Source of the DNA: Oscillospiraceae bacterium
GTDB lineage: Bacteria > Bacillota > Clostridia > Oscillospirales > Ruminococcaceae
Reading direction: 5' to 3'
Assembly (NCBI GenBank): GCA_017829005.1
Contig: JAGAJF010000154.1
Coordinates: 1-52,053, forward strand
DNA: 52,053 bases
The translations under genes and the position numbers were made by a program. The notes under the pieces are model-generated. The model saw nothing but the letters and a program-made list of their open reading frames with translations, was not told the origin of the DNA and did not search any database. How positions within the stretch are numbered: position 1 is the first letter of the stretch; every line of letters begins with the position of its first letter. Shown one piece after another: positions 1 to 7,819 of the stretch.

Positions 1-415
1 AAAGGGCGTTGAATGCGTCCTTTGAGAGCATATGCACCTCGTCGATGATGTAAACCTTGTATCTGCACCGCTCGGGGGTGTACTCGGCGGCTTCGCGAAG
101 CTCTCTTGCGTCGTTTACCGAACCGTTTGAAGCGGCGTCTATCTCAATTATATCGGAAAGAGCGAAATTATCGGCGTCACGGCAAATGTCGCATTCCCCG
201 CAGGGACTGCCGTTAACGGGGTTTTCGCAGTTTAATGCCTTTGCGAATATTCTTGCGCAGGTGGTCTTGCCCGTTCCCCTTGAGCCTGTGAACAGATAGG
301 CGTGAGCGGTCTTGCCGTTTATTATCTGATTTTTCAGAGTGGTGGTGATATGAGGCTGGGAAATAACGTCGTCAAAGCTGGTGGGACGGTATTTGCGGTA
401 CAGCGCCTGATACAT
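1..415 (-). CDS. dnaX: DNA polymerase III subunit gamma/tau (5' part)
   Basis: DnaX is the ATPase of the clamp loader that places the sliding clamp at the replication fork. Only the first 138 codons are in the window; the gene runs off the left edge. The product begins MYQALYRKYRP, the usual DnaX start. A Walker A loop GSRGTGKTT lies at residues 44-52, a zinc-type cysteine set at C63, C72, C75 and C78, and Walker B DEVH at 125-128. The ATG at 415 follows a strong AAGGAGG site. It is the third element of an ffs - TPR gene - dnaX run, 35 nt after the TPR gene, and probably shares its transcript. Confidence 0.95.
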   Translation of the reverse strand, partial: MYQALYRKYRPTSFDDVISQPHITTTLKNQIINGKTAHAYLFTGSRGTGKTTCARIFAKALNCENPVNGSPCGECDICRDADNFALSDIIEIDAASNGSVNDARELREAAEYTPERCRYKVYIIDEVHMLSKDAFNAL

Positions 416-450
416 ATTGCTCCTCCTTTCCGAAAATTTTCGGGAAATAT

Positions 451-1353
451 TTATACCCTGTTAAACCTTGCTTTAAGATGCTCCTCAAAGAAATTCTCGG
501 GATAGCCGTTGGCAGCGCATATCTGAGCGCAGTAATCCTTGTAGCCCTCGGTATCGTTTATCCTTGCGATAAGCGCAAGGCGGTATCTTTCGCAGGCTTC
601 GTCCTCCTTGCCTTCAAGGAGACTTACAAGGGCAAGTCCGCCGTGAGCCGTAACGGGATCGAGGCCATACTCAACAGCCTTGTCAAAGGCTTCTCTGCTG
701 TGAACGGGGTCGTTGGCGGAAAGGTACATTTTGCCCATTTCGTTGTATAAAAATGGGAAAATGCCCCGTTCCTCGGCAATGGGCAGGAGCCTTTCGTAAA
801 TTGCCGCCGCAGAAGAATAGCTGGCGGACATATTGAAGCTTCGGGCTGCCATAAGCAGTGCCTCGGCAGTCGAAACGCCCTTATCCGCCGCCGTTACCGC
901 CTGATGAGCGGCATTGGTGGAAAAGCCAAGGCGGTTGTAGCAAATTGCCGTATAAAACGCCAGCACGCCCTGTTCTCTGTCGGTAAGGTTTTTGCTGCAA
1001 AGCTCTCTGAAATATTCCAGAGCGTCCTCGTTCTCGTCATTTCGGAAAAGCTCGAAGCCTTCAAAAAACAGGCGCTTTTTCTCCCCCGAGGCAAATGCCT
1101 TCCCGATGACCTCTCTGTCATAATCGGAAACGAAATCGGATCTTGAACCGGGAATGAACATTGATAATACTTCGGGTATCTGAACTGCTGCGGAAAGGCA
1201 GATTATCACAACGCCTGTGATAACAAACTCGGCAGCATCTTCGAAAGTCCCCGCAGCGATAAGCAGGACAGCCAGCAGAAGCACAAGAAGATGTGCTTTG
1301 GGTGCGGATTTTTTAAAAACGTCCCAAAATCGGGACAAGAAAGATCTTTTCAC
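451..1353 (-). CDS. Membrane-anchored TPR-repeat protein
   Basis: A 300-residue protein of unknown specific role. I chose the GTG at 1353 because AGGAG sits just upstream and longer starts would run into the SRP RNA gene. A basic N-terminus precedes two closely spaced hydrophobic segments (about residues 18-60, LLVLLLAVLLIAAG and FVITGVVIICLSAA). The remainder is soluble and alpha-helical with tetratricopeptide-like repeats (for example LYNEMGKMYLSANDP and AHGGLALVSLLEGKEDEA), which suggests a protein-binding scaffold facing the cytoplasm. It lies between the SRP RNA gene and dnaX on the same strand. Exact repeat count is uncertain. Confidence 0.75.
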   Translation of the reverse strand: MKRSFLSRFWDVFKKSAPKAHLLVLLLAVLLIAAGTFEDAAEFVITGVVIICLSAAVQIPEVLSMFIPGSRSDFVSDYDREVIGKAFASGEKKRLFFEGFELFRNDENEDALEYFRELCSKNLTDREQGVLAFYTAICYNRLGFSTNAAHQAVTAADKGVSTAEALLMAARSFNMSASYSSAAAIYERLLPIAEERGIFPFLYNEMGKMYLSANDPVHSREAFDKAVEYGLDPVTAHGGLALVSLLEGKEDEACERYRLALIARINDTEGYKDYCAQICAANGYPENFFEEHLKARFNRV

Positions 1354-1378
1354 ATTAAAACTCCTAAAAAGTAAAAAT

Positions 1379-1500
1379 CCGATACATAGGTGTGCAGGCT
1401 TGCTGCGGCACACGAAACGTACCGCTTAATGCTGCTCGGTTCCCCGCCTGACATGGTTCACGGTGTTTTGTTGCACAGGGCCCGCACACCTATATATCGG
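1379..1500 (-). ncRNA. ffs: Signal recognition particle RNA (small bacterial type)
   Basis: Read on the minus strand the ends pair as a long helix (CCGATATATAGGTGTG with CACACCTATGTATCGG). The middle carries the domain IV core: GAACCATGTCAGG, GGGGAACC and GAGCAGCATTAAGC, the Ffh-binding hairpin typical of Firmicutes. It is about 122 nt long, followed by a T-rich tract (complement of 1371-1378). A consensus promoter lies upstream and dnaX lies nearby, a recurring bacterial arrangement. Ends are estimated from the helix. Confidence 0.92.
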
Positions 1501-1520
1501 ATTGCGACCATCTGAATTAC

Positions 1521-1549
1521 ATTATACCATATTACTTTTTAAATTGCAA
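1521..1549 (-). promoter_or_regulatory. Promoter of the SRP RNA gene
   Basis: On the minus strand TTGCAA (1549-1544) and TATAAT (1526-1521) are separated by 17 nt. The expected start site falls about 13 nt before the mature SRP RNA helix. Confidence 0.8.
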
Positions 1550-1604
1550 GAGTTTTTTTGAAAAAAGTTTGGGAGAGCATTTTCAACTTGTAACCAAGTT
1601 GTAA

Positions 1605-1633
1605 TTGCAAATCCCGCATATATCTGCTATAAT
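1605..1633 (+). promoter_or_regulatory. Promoter of the lipoprotein gene
   Basis: TTGCAA (1605-1610), 17-nt spacer, TATAAT (1628-1633). It lies 24 nt before the chosen ATG. The -10 box sits inside a small CTGCTAT/ATAGCAG inverted repeat. Confidence 0.75.
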
Positions 1634-1656
1634 AAATAGCAGAAAGGATGTTTATT

Positions 1657-2934
1657 ATGACAAAGCGCACCGTAAAAGCATTTTCAGCGTTTGTGACTGC
1701 CGTTCTGCTTCTCTGTGGCTGCAGGGGAACGGATAAGGGACAGGAAGCTGCCGATACATCTCTCCCTTCGGAAGGTTTGCCCATGCAGGCAGGGGAACCC
1801 TCTGCCGAGACTTCGCCGGAGCCTTTTTCGGGCTATTCCTTTGAACTCAGGGGAGCTGCCGAAAACTATCTCATTACCGTAAAGCCCGGGGAATATCCCG
1901 ATGAAATAGCCGTTACAGTGGAAAATAACCGCTATGAAACGAGAGATTTCGTTATAACCGCACCCACAGGCTATACACCGTCTTTTCCCTATGATCAAAG
2001 CTTTGCTTCGTCGGCGGTGAAGATCATCAAGAATGACATTGATGACACGTATATCCCCGATATTATGCAGTTCAACTTCGACATCACCCGGGAGGAGCTG
2101 GACAAGTCGGGGGATAATGCGGTATATTCCGTAAGCCGTATGTACACTGTTGACAGGGACGGCGAGCTTCGTGAGATAAACGTGGTAAGCACCGAGGATT
2201 CCGACGGTGACGGCGAGGCAGAGGAAACCGTTCACGACTACATCGACCGCACCCAGCTTTATCACAGTGAGCCGGATAAATTCATCTACGAGATAACGGT
2301 AGATGACAGCGACCTTTACGATGAAAACGGCGATCCCCGTCCCATTGAGCGCAGAGTGAAGATAAAAACTCTGAAATTCGAGTACAATGTTCCCCGAATG
2401 GTGTCGGGGTATGAGGAAATAACCGAGGACAACACTCTTTATTTCGGCTATGCCTGCTGGGCTGCCGCCAATTCCGCTGCCCAGTATTTCACAATGACTG
2501 CCTTTAACATCTCCGACTGGGAATACTATGTGGAAATGCCCCGCCCCGAGGACAGCTCCGCTTCGGATTATTATTTCAAGATAGACGACAGCCGCTTTGA
2601 CACGGTAAAGGATCTGAAAAGATATTTAAAGAGCATTTTCACTCCCCAGACTGCCGAAAGGATATTTACCGCCGCACCTCAGCGTTATACGGACATTAAC
2701 GGCGAGCTGTACGGCATTGCGGGAGACGGGGGATATGACTTTACTCTGGGCACTCTCACATTTTCCGACTTTAATGTCACCGAGGACAGAATGGTTTTCC
2801 GCTCAAGACAGGAGAAATTTGACGAGACGGGCAATTTCACAGGCTACACCGATGGCGGAAATTTCGTTATCGAACGCTGCGAGGACGGCTTGTGGAGGGT
2901 GAGCGAGTACAGGTATCCTTATTCGCTGAACTGA
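1657..2934 (+). CDS. Putative secreted lipoprotein of unknown function
   Basis: A 425-residue protein starting at ATG 1657, spaced correctly from AAAGGA; the ATG at 1648 overlaps that site and is unlikely. The N-terminus MTKRTVKAF is followed by a hydrophobic stretch ending VLLLCGC, a lipobox-like site for lipid attachment to Cys, and then an acidic Ser/Glu/Pro linker. The mature part is acidic and beta-rich with no motif I can assign. The C-terminal region (about 330-425) resembles a compact beta-sheet fold with many aromatic residues. It has its own promoter and is followed 33 nt later by a membrane protein gene on the same strand. Function not recognised. Confidence 0.75.
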   Translation: MTKRTVKAFSAFVTAVLLLCGCRGTDKGQEAADTSLPSEGLPMQAGEPSAETSPEPFSGYSFELRGAAENYLITVKPGEYPDEIAVTVENNRYETRDFVITAPTGYTPSFPYDQSFASSAVKIIKNDIDDTYIPDIMQFNFDITREELDKSGDNAVYSVSRMYTVDRDGELREINVVSTEDSDGDGEAEETVHDYIDRTQLYHSEPDKFIYEITVDDSDLYDENGDPRPIERRVKIKTLKFEYNVPRMVSGYEEITEDNTLYFGYACWAAANSAAQYFTMTAFNISDWEYYVEMPRPEDSSASDYYFKIDDSRFDTVKDLKRYLKSIFTPQTAERIFTAAPQRYTDINGELYGIAGDGGYDFTLGTLTFSDFNVTEDRMVFRSRQEKFDETGNFTGYTDGGNFVIERCEDGLWRVSEYRYPYSLN

Positions 2935-2967
2935 TACTCTGACATTATTGAAAGGGGGGTAAACACA

Positions 2968-3732
2968 ATGAAAAATAAAGCCGTGCCCAATTCCCTGAAA
3001 GCCATTAAGGCAAACCCAAAAATCCTTATATATTCGCTGCTGTATACGGTTATGGTCATGCTGCTTTCGGTGGGCAGAAGCTTTGCATTCTATAAAATAA
3101 TGATATGGGGAGAATGGAAGCTCCCTTACAAAAACAACAGCGCACTGTATTTTATTGCTTCGTTTCTGCTCGAGAGCATAGAAATGGTTATTTTGACATC
3201 ATTCGTGTATATGCTCATAAAAAGCAAGCTGAAATTCAAACGCTTCTTTTCTTTTATGAGTGTAAAAAATTTAAGGTACAATATTCTTTTTTCATTGCTC
3301 ATAATTTTGCCGAAGGAACTGCTGAACCTTGTATTAAATTCGGAAGCATTCAAAAATTCAGCTTTTTTCAGCGTGGCTGTTTCCGTTTTTTGTTTTATTT
3401 TCCTGATATTCATAGATATTATGATATACTTTAAAGCGGCAAATAATAAGGAAGGGATAGGCGGAGTATTCGGAATGGCTGTTGATTTCTCGGCAAGCAG
3501 CTTTGTGTCTGTATTTGTCTGCTGTCTGGAGCTTCTTATCCCGGCATATATCGTCAAGATGATTCTGGAGCGGATATTTTATTCCCTAATTGCCGATGAT
3601 ACATTTTTATCTGCTTTGTTATCTGTTGATTATGGCGTTGATATTTTATTGATACCTACATATTTTCTGAGTTTGCATAATTTGAATAATGGTGAATTTA
3701 AATCACACAGAAAGGACACCGAAAACCTATGA
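2968..3732 (+). CDS. Polytopic membrane protein of unknown function
   Basis: 254 residues with ATG at 2968 after a GGGGGG Shine-Dalgarno site. About five to six hydrophobic segments are visible: near residues 15-40, 55-80, 105-125, 130-155, 170-195 and 205-235. A short basic loop (KSKLKFKRFFSFMSVK) lies between the second and third. The architecture resembles small integral membrane proteins of the DUF975-like kind, but I see no diagnostic motif. Base composition is more AT-rich than the neighbours. Its stop overlaps the next start as ATGA (3729-3732), so the two genes are translationally coupled. Confidence 0.7.
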   Translation: MKNKAVPNSLKAIKANPKILIYSLLYTVMVMLLSVGRSFAFYKIMIWGEWKLPYKNNSALYFIASFLLESIEMVILTSFVYMLIKSKLKFKRFFSFMSVKNLRYNILFSLLIILPKELLNLVLNSEAFKNSAFFSVAVSVFCFIFLIFIDIMIYFKAANNKEGIGGVFGMAVDFSASSFVSVFVCCLELLIPAYIVKMILERIFYSLIADDTFLSALLSVDYGVDILLIPTYFLSLHNLNNGEFKSHRKDTENL

Positions 3733-4454
3733 AGCTTCTTATTATCCGTCACGGAGACCCCGATTACGAGCACGACTCCCTTACCGAAAAGGGACGCAGG
3801 GAGGCAGAATTGCTTGCAGACAGACTTGTAAATGAAAAAATAGACTATTACTACCTCTCCCCTCTGGGCAGAGCGCAGGCGACTGCCGAATATACTCTCA
3901 GGGCGAAAAATGCCACGGGAGAGACCTGCCCATGGCTGAGAGAGTTCCACGCTCCCATAATCGACGAAAATACGGGAGAGGAGCGTATCCCCTGGGACCA
4001 GCTCCCTGCATGCTGGACGGCAAAGGAGGAGTATTACAGCAAGGACCTGTGGCACACCGTTCCCGCAATGGACAAGGCTAATGTTATCTCTGAGGCTGAG
4101 AGAGTTTACAGCGGCATTGACGTCATACTGGAGCGTCACGGCTACAAGCGGGAGGGGAATATCTACCGTGCGGTGACTCCAAACAGGGACACAATTGCCC
4201 TGTTCTGTCACTTTGGCGTTGAATGTGTAATGCTGGGGCATCTGCTGGGCATATCTCCCGTAGTTCTGTGGCACGGCTTATGTGCCGCACCCACTTCTGT
4301 GACCGTCCTCACCACCGAGGAGCGCAGAGAGGGCATTGCATATTTCCGAATGAACACCTTCGGTGATACGGGTCATCTGTATGCGGGAGGAGAGCCGCCT
4401 GCCTTTGCCGCACGCTTCTGCGAGACCTTTGACTCCGATGAACGGCACGACTGA
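3729..4454 (+). CDS. Histidine phosphatase family protein (phosphoglycerate mutase-like)
   Basis: 241 residues. The N-terminus MKLLIIRHGDPDYE holds the RHG motif whose His is the phospho-acceptor. LTEKGRREAELLADRL and LSPLGRAQATAEY follow as in the family, and a second catalytic His is likely in LFCHFGVECVMLGHLL. Members dephosphorylate sugars, nucleotides or proteins; the substrate cannot be told here. It is coupled to the upstream membrane protein by a 4-nt overlap and ends at a terminator. Confidence 0.85.
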   Translation: MKLLIIRHGDPDYEHDSLTEKGRREAELLADRLVNEKIDYYYLSPLGRAQATAEYTLRAKNATGETCPWLREFHAPIIDENTGEERIPWDQLPACWTAKEEYYSKDLWHTVPAMDKANVISEAERVYSGIDVILERHGYKREGNIYRAVTPNRDTIALFCHFGVECVMLGHLLGISPVVLWHGLCAAPTSVTVLTTEERREGIAYFRMNTFGDTGHLYAGGEPPAFAARFCETFDSDERHD

Positions 4455-4469
4455 TAAATATCTTTACAA

Positions 4470-4495
4470 AATGCAACCGTCGGTTGCATTTTTTG
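4470..4495 (+). terminator. Rho-independent terminator
   Basis: AATGCAACC (4470-4478) pairs with GGTTGCATT (4482-4490) around a 3-nt loop, followed by a T-tract. It closes the 1.6-4.5 kb genes. Confidence 0.85.
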
Positions 4496-4509
4496 TAAGC
4501 TTTGCTTGG

Positions 4510-4538
4510 TTGAAAAGGATTTAGGAATAAATTATAAT
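4510..4538 (+). promoter_or_regulatory. Promoter of the regulator/ABC/glycosyltransferase operon
   Basis: TTGAAA (4510-4515), 17-nt spacer, TATAAT (4533-4538). It excludes the TTG at 4506 as a start and supports ATG 4590. Confidence 0.85.
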
Positions 4539-4589
4539 AAATATAACGAAAGCGGACGGCTCCCATATCCGCAGAATGGAGAATTTCAG

Positions 4590-5060
4590 ATGATAGAATC
4601 GAATTTAAAGCGGCTTCGTAAGATGAGCGGACTGTCTCAGGAACAGGTGGCGGAGAAGCTGAATGTTTCCCGTCAGGCGGTGGCAAAGTGGGAAAGCGGC
4701 GACAGCCTGCCCGATATATACAACTGCCGAGCCCTTGCCGACCTTTACGATGTGACCCTTGACAGCCTTTTTGAAGCGGTCACGGAGGGCGAGAAAAAGG
4801 ACATAGCTCCCCGGGGCAAGCACATTTTCGGTGCTGTCAGAGTGGGAAAGGACGGCTCCTTCAAAATACCCAAAAAGGCTTTGAAGATATTCGGCATAAA
4901 GGAAGGGGAACTGCTTCTTGTACTTGGAGACGAAGCACAGGGAGGACTTGCTCTCTGCAAGACATCTTTCTTTATTGACGTGCTTAAATCAATGAAAGCA
5001 GCAGGCTGCAAGGATATCACCCTTGAAGATGTTATTCCTTCGGAAAATGACACCGAATAA
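4590..5060 (+). CDS. XRE-type transcriptional regulator with C-terminal AbrB/SpoVT-like domain
   Basis: 156 residues from ATG 4590. Residues 1-65 form a helix-turn-helix of the Cro/cI family (LKRLRKMSGLSQEQVAEKL, VSRQAVAKWESG, LADLYDVTLDSLF). Residues about 80-125 (GAVRVGKDGSFKIPKKA, FGIKEGELLLVLGD) look like the swapped-hairpin AbrB/SpoVT fold, which also contacts DNA or mediates dimerisation. It is the first gene of a tight operon with an ABC exporter and a glycosyltransferase, so it probably autoregulates these genes in response to an unknown ligand. The promoter spacer region has no obvious palindrome. Confidence 0.85.
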   Translation: MIESNLKRLRKMSGLSQEQVAEKLNVSRQAVAKWESGDSLPDIYNCRALADLYDVTLDSLFEAVTEGEKKDIAPRGKHIFGAVRVGKDGSFKIPKKALKIFGIKEGELLLVLGDEAQGGLALCKTSFFIDVLKSMKAAGCKDITLEDVIPSENDTE

Positions 5061-5075
5061 CGGAAAGGACAGGCT

Positions 5076-5819
5076 ATGGAAAATTCATCTGTAGTGATAA
5101 AAAGCTTAAGAAAAACCTTCGGCAGTCTTACCGCCGTAAATGACCTCACCCTTGACATTGCCTCGGGCGAGCTTTTCGGACTTCTTGGCGTTAACGGCGC
5201 AGGAAAGACCACCACCATAAAAATGTTATCCTGCCTTACAAAGCCCGACAGCGGAGAAGCATTTCTGGGCGGTAAGAGCATTATCACCGAAAGCAATGAG
5301 GTAAAGCGGATAATAAACCTTTCCACTCAGGAAACTGCCGTTGCTCCCAAGCTTACGGTAAAGGAAAATCTGAAATTTATGGCAGATATTTATGGCATAG
5401 ATGACCCGAAAGGCGCTGTTGACAGGGTAATAAACGAGCTTTCTCTCGGTTCAGTCCTTGACCGGAATGCAAAGACCCTTTCGGGGGGCTGGCAGAGAAA
5501 GGTGAGCATTGCAATGGCTCTTGTGACTTCCCCGAGGATACTTTTCCTTGACGAGCCTACTCTTGGACTTGACGTACTGGCAAGACGTGAGCTTTGGAAC
5601 GTTATTAAGGGACTTAAATCCAAAATGACCATTATCCTCACCACCCATTACCTTGATGAAGCAGAAGCTCTTTGCGACCGCATTGCAATTATGACAGGGG
5701 GCTGTCTCAGGGCAGTGGGAACTGCCGACGAGCTGAAAAGGCTTGCAGGCAAGGATAGCTTCGAGGACGCGTTTATCGAGATAGCCGAAAGAAGCAACGG
5801 AAAGGAAGAAGCTGTATGA
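5076..5819 (+). CDS. ABC transporter ATP-binding protein
   Basis: 247 residues. Walker A GVNGAGKTTT lies near residues 38-47, the signature LSGGWQRK near 134, Walker B RILFLDEPTLGLD near 155-167, and the H-loop TTHYLDEAEAL near 190. It is of the DrrA/CcmA-like class that energises ABC-2 permeases to export drugs, lipids or polysaccharides. It starts 15 nt after the regulator and overlaps the permease gene by 4 nt (ATGA), so it almost certainly forms a complex with that permease. Confidence 0.93.
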   Translation: MENSSVVIKSLRKTFGSLTAVNDLTLDIASGELFGLLGVNGAGKTTTIKMLSCLTKPDSGEAFLGGKSIITESNEVKRIINLSTQETAVAPKLTVKENLKFMADIYGIDDPKGAVDRVINELSLGSVLDRNAKTLSGGWQRKVSIAMALVTSPRILFLDEPTLGLDVLARRELWNVIKGLKSKMTIILTTHYLDEAEALCDRIAIMTGGCLRAVGTADELKRLAGKDSFEDAFIEIAERSNGKEEAV

Positions 5820-6577
5820 GAACCATAGTATTTTCGGGGAGAAATCTCAAGGAGCTGCTCAGAGACCCATTAAGCTACATATTCTGTCTCGGCTTCCCCA
5901 TTGTAATGCTGCTCATTATGACGGTGGTAAACAGCAGCATTCCTCCCGAAGCGGGAATGACCGTTTTCCGTATTGACAATCTTTCGGGTGGAATTGCGGT
6001 ATTCGGGCTTTCCTTTGTAATGCTCTTTGCGTCACTTTTACTGTCTCAGGACAGAACAGGCGCATTTTTGACCCGTCTTTATGCTTCGCCTATGAAAGCA
6101 TGGGAGTTTATCGGGGGCTATTATCTGCCCGTGATCCTGCTTTCGGTGATACAATCGGTGATAACCTTCGCTGCTTCCTTTGTAATTGCGGCAGCGGAAG
6201 ATGTGGAGATGAACGTGGGAAGGGTGCTTCTTGCTCTTCTGTCCCTTGTCCCCACAGCGGTGATGTTCATAGGCTTCGGGCTTTTTTTCGGCAGCGTAAT
6301 GGGTAGCAATGCCGCTCCCGGACTTTGCTCCATAATCATCTCAGCGGCAGGAATGCTGGGGGGAATATGGATGGACGTGGAAAGCATCGGCGGGGGACTA
6401 AAGAATGTCTGCCTTGCCCTTCCCTTCTATCACTCGGTAAGAGCGGTGCGCAGCATTATGGCAGGCAGTACGGCAAATCTCGGAACGGATATGCTCATTG
6501 TTGCGGCATACACCATCGGGGCGGTCATTATTTCTATAATAGCATTTCGGAAAAATATGGTAAAGGATAACAGATAA
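5816..6577 (+). CDS. ABC-2 type transporter permease
   Basis: 253 residues with six hydrophobic segments (about residues 20-40, 58-82, 100-125, 138-162, 170-190 and 225-245), the standard ABC-2 topology. The N-terminus RTIVFSGRNLKELLRDPLSY is a typical cytoplasmic coupling region. The start overlaps the ATPase stop by 4 nt. Together they form an exporter whose substrate may be the product of the adjacent glycosyltransferase or a toxic compound; this is inference from gene order. Confidence 0.88.
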   Translation: MRTIVFSGRNLKELLRDPLSYIFCLGFPIVMLLIMTVVNSSIPPEAGMTVFRIDNLSGGIAVFGLSFVMLFASLLLSQDRTGAFLTRLYASPMKAWEFIGGYYLPVILLSVIQSVITFAASFVIAAAEDVEMNVGRVLLALLSLVPTAVMFIGFGLFFGSVMGSNAAPGLCSIIISAAGMLGGIWMDVESIGGGLKNVCLALPFYHSVRAVRSIMAGSTANLGTDMLIVAAYTIGAVIISIIAFRKNMVKDNR

Positions 6578-6588
6578 GGAGAATTATT

Positions 6589-7746
6589 ATGAAAATAGCG
6601 TGGTTCTGTATTCCCGCACACGGACACACAAATCCTACTCTGGGCATAGTTAAGGAGCTGACCTCTGCAGGACACGAGGTATACTATTTCTCCTTTGAGC
6701 AGTTTAAGGAAAAGATAGAAAAGGCAGGAGCAAGCTTCATAAGCTGTGACGGCTTCGATTTTGAGATGGAGGACAAGGAAAATTCCGACAGGGTGGGAAA
6801 GGATATGGCTTTTGCCGCCGAGCTTCTTGTAAATTCCACCCTTGCGCTGGACGATAAGGTTTCGGAAAAGGTCAAAGAGATAAAGCCCGACCTAATCGTG
6901 TCCGACTCTGTGGCATACTGGGGCAAGCTTACGGCAATGAAGTACAATATCCCCTATGTTTCCTCAACCACCACCTTTGCATTCAATAACCAATCATCAA
7001 GATATATGAAGCAGGGCATTGGCAATTTGTTTAAAACGATATTCACAATGCCCAAGGCGAACAAGCATATAAAAAGATTACAGGACAAGGGTTACCCCGT
7101 TAAGAGCATAATGGAGATAGTCACAAATGACAATGAAACAAACACCATTGTCTACACTTCCAAGTATTTCCAGCCCTGTGCCGAGAGCTTTTCGGACAAG
7201 TATCATTTCATCGGTCCTTCCATTCGCCCTGTTGAAAAGGCGATGGAAAAGACTGCGGATAAGACCGTTTACATTTCAATGGGTACGGTGGTGAAGAATG
7301 AGGAAATTTACAAAAGCTGCATTGAGGCTCTGAAAGGAACAGATTATCAGGTAATTGTTTCCTGCGGCACAAACAGCCATAATTTCGGCACTCTTCCCGA
7401 TAATATTCAGGTTTACGAGCACGTTGACCAGATGGCGGTGCTGTCGGTTGCCGATGTGTTCATCACCCACTGCGGAATGAATTCTGCCTCGGAGGGCTTG
7501 TATTTTGAGGTTCCTCTCATACTCTGCCCCCAGACCCCCGAGCAGGGCGCAGTTGCAGCAAGGACGGAGGAGCTTGGTGCGGGCATTATGCTCAGATCAT
7601 ACGGAAAGGACGATATTTTAAAGACCATTGAAACAGTCCTTAATGATCCGAAGTACAAAAATGCCGCAAAGAAGATATCCGAAAGCTTCAAGTCCTGCGG
7701 CGGCGCTGCGGAGGCAAGACGGTTTTTTGAGTCTGCGGTAAAGTGA
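6589..7746 (+). CDS. UDP-glycosyltransferase, macrolide/YjiC-like (GT1)
   Basis: 385 residues of the GT-B fold. The N-terminal acceptor domain starts KIAWFCIPAHGHTNPTLGI, which includes the conserved His of GT1 enzymes. The C-terminal donor domain has THCGMNSASEGLYFEVPLI followed by PQTPEQ, the UGT-type nucleotide-sugar motif. Relatives glycosylate macrolides, flavonoids or sterols in the cytoplasm. It is the last gene of the operon, 11 nt after the permease, and ends before a terminator. An inactivate-and-export role is plausible but not shown. Confidence 0.88.
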   Translation: MKIAWFCIPAHGHTNPTLGIVKELTSAGHEVYYFSFEQFKEKIEKAGASFISCDGFDFEMEDKENSDRVGKDMAFAAELLVNSTLALDDKVSEKVKEIKPDLIVSDSVAYWGKLTAMKYNIPYVSSTTTFAFNNQSSRYMKQGIGNLFKTIFTMPKANKHIKRLQDKGYPVKSIMEIVTNDNETNTIVYTSKYFQPCAESFSDKYHFIGPSIRPVEKAMEKTADKTVYISMGTVVKNEEIYKSCIEALKGTDYQVIVSCGTNSHNFGTLPDNIQVYEHVDQMAVLSVADVFITHCGMNSASEGLYFEVPLILCPQTPEQGAVAARTEELGAGIMLRSYGKDDILKTIETVLNDPKYKNAAKKISESFKSCGGAAEARRFFESAVK

Positions 7747-7765
7747 TTTTGCTCATAAATATAAA

Positions 7766-7805
7766 AAATCTGCTTCCGACCCATGTGCCGAAAGCAGATT
7801 TTTTT
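7766..7805. terminator. Bidirectional terminator between convergent genes
   Basis: AAATCTGCTT (7766-7775) pairs with AAGCAGATTT (7792-7801). There is a T-run on the right and an A-run on the left, so it can stop both the glycosyltransferase operon and glgP. Confidence 0.88.
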
Positions 7806-7819
7806 ATCTGTGAATTAAA

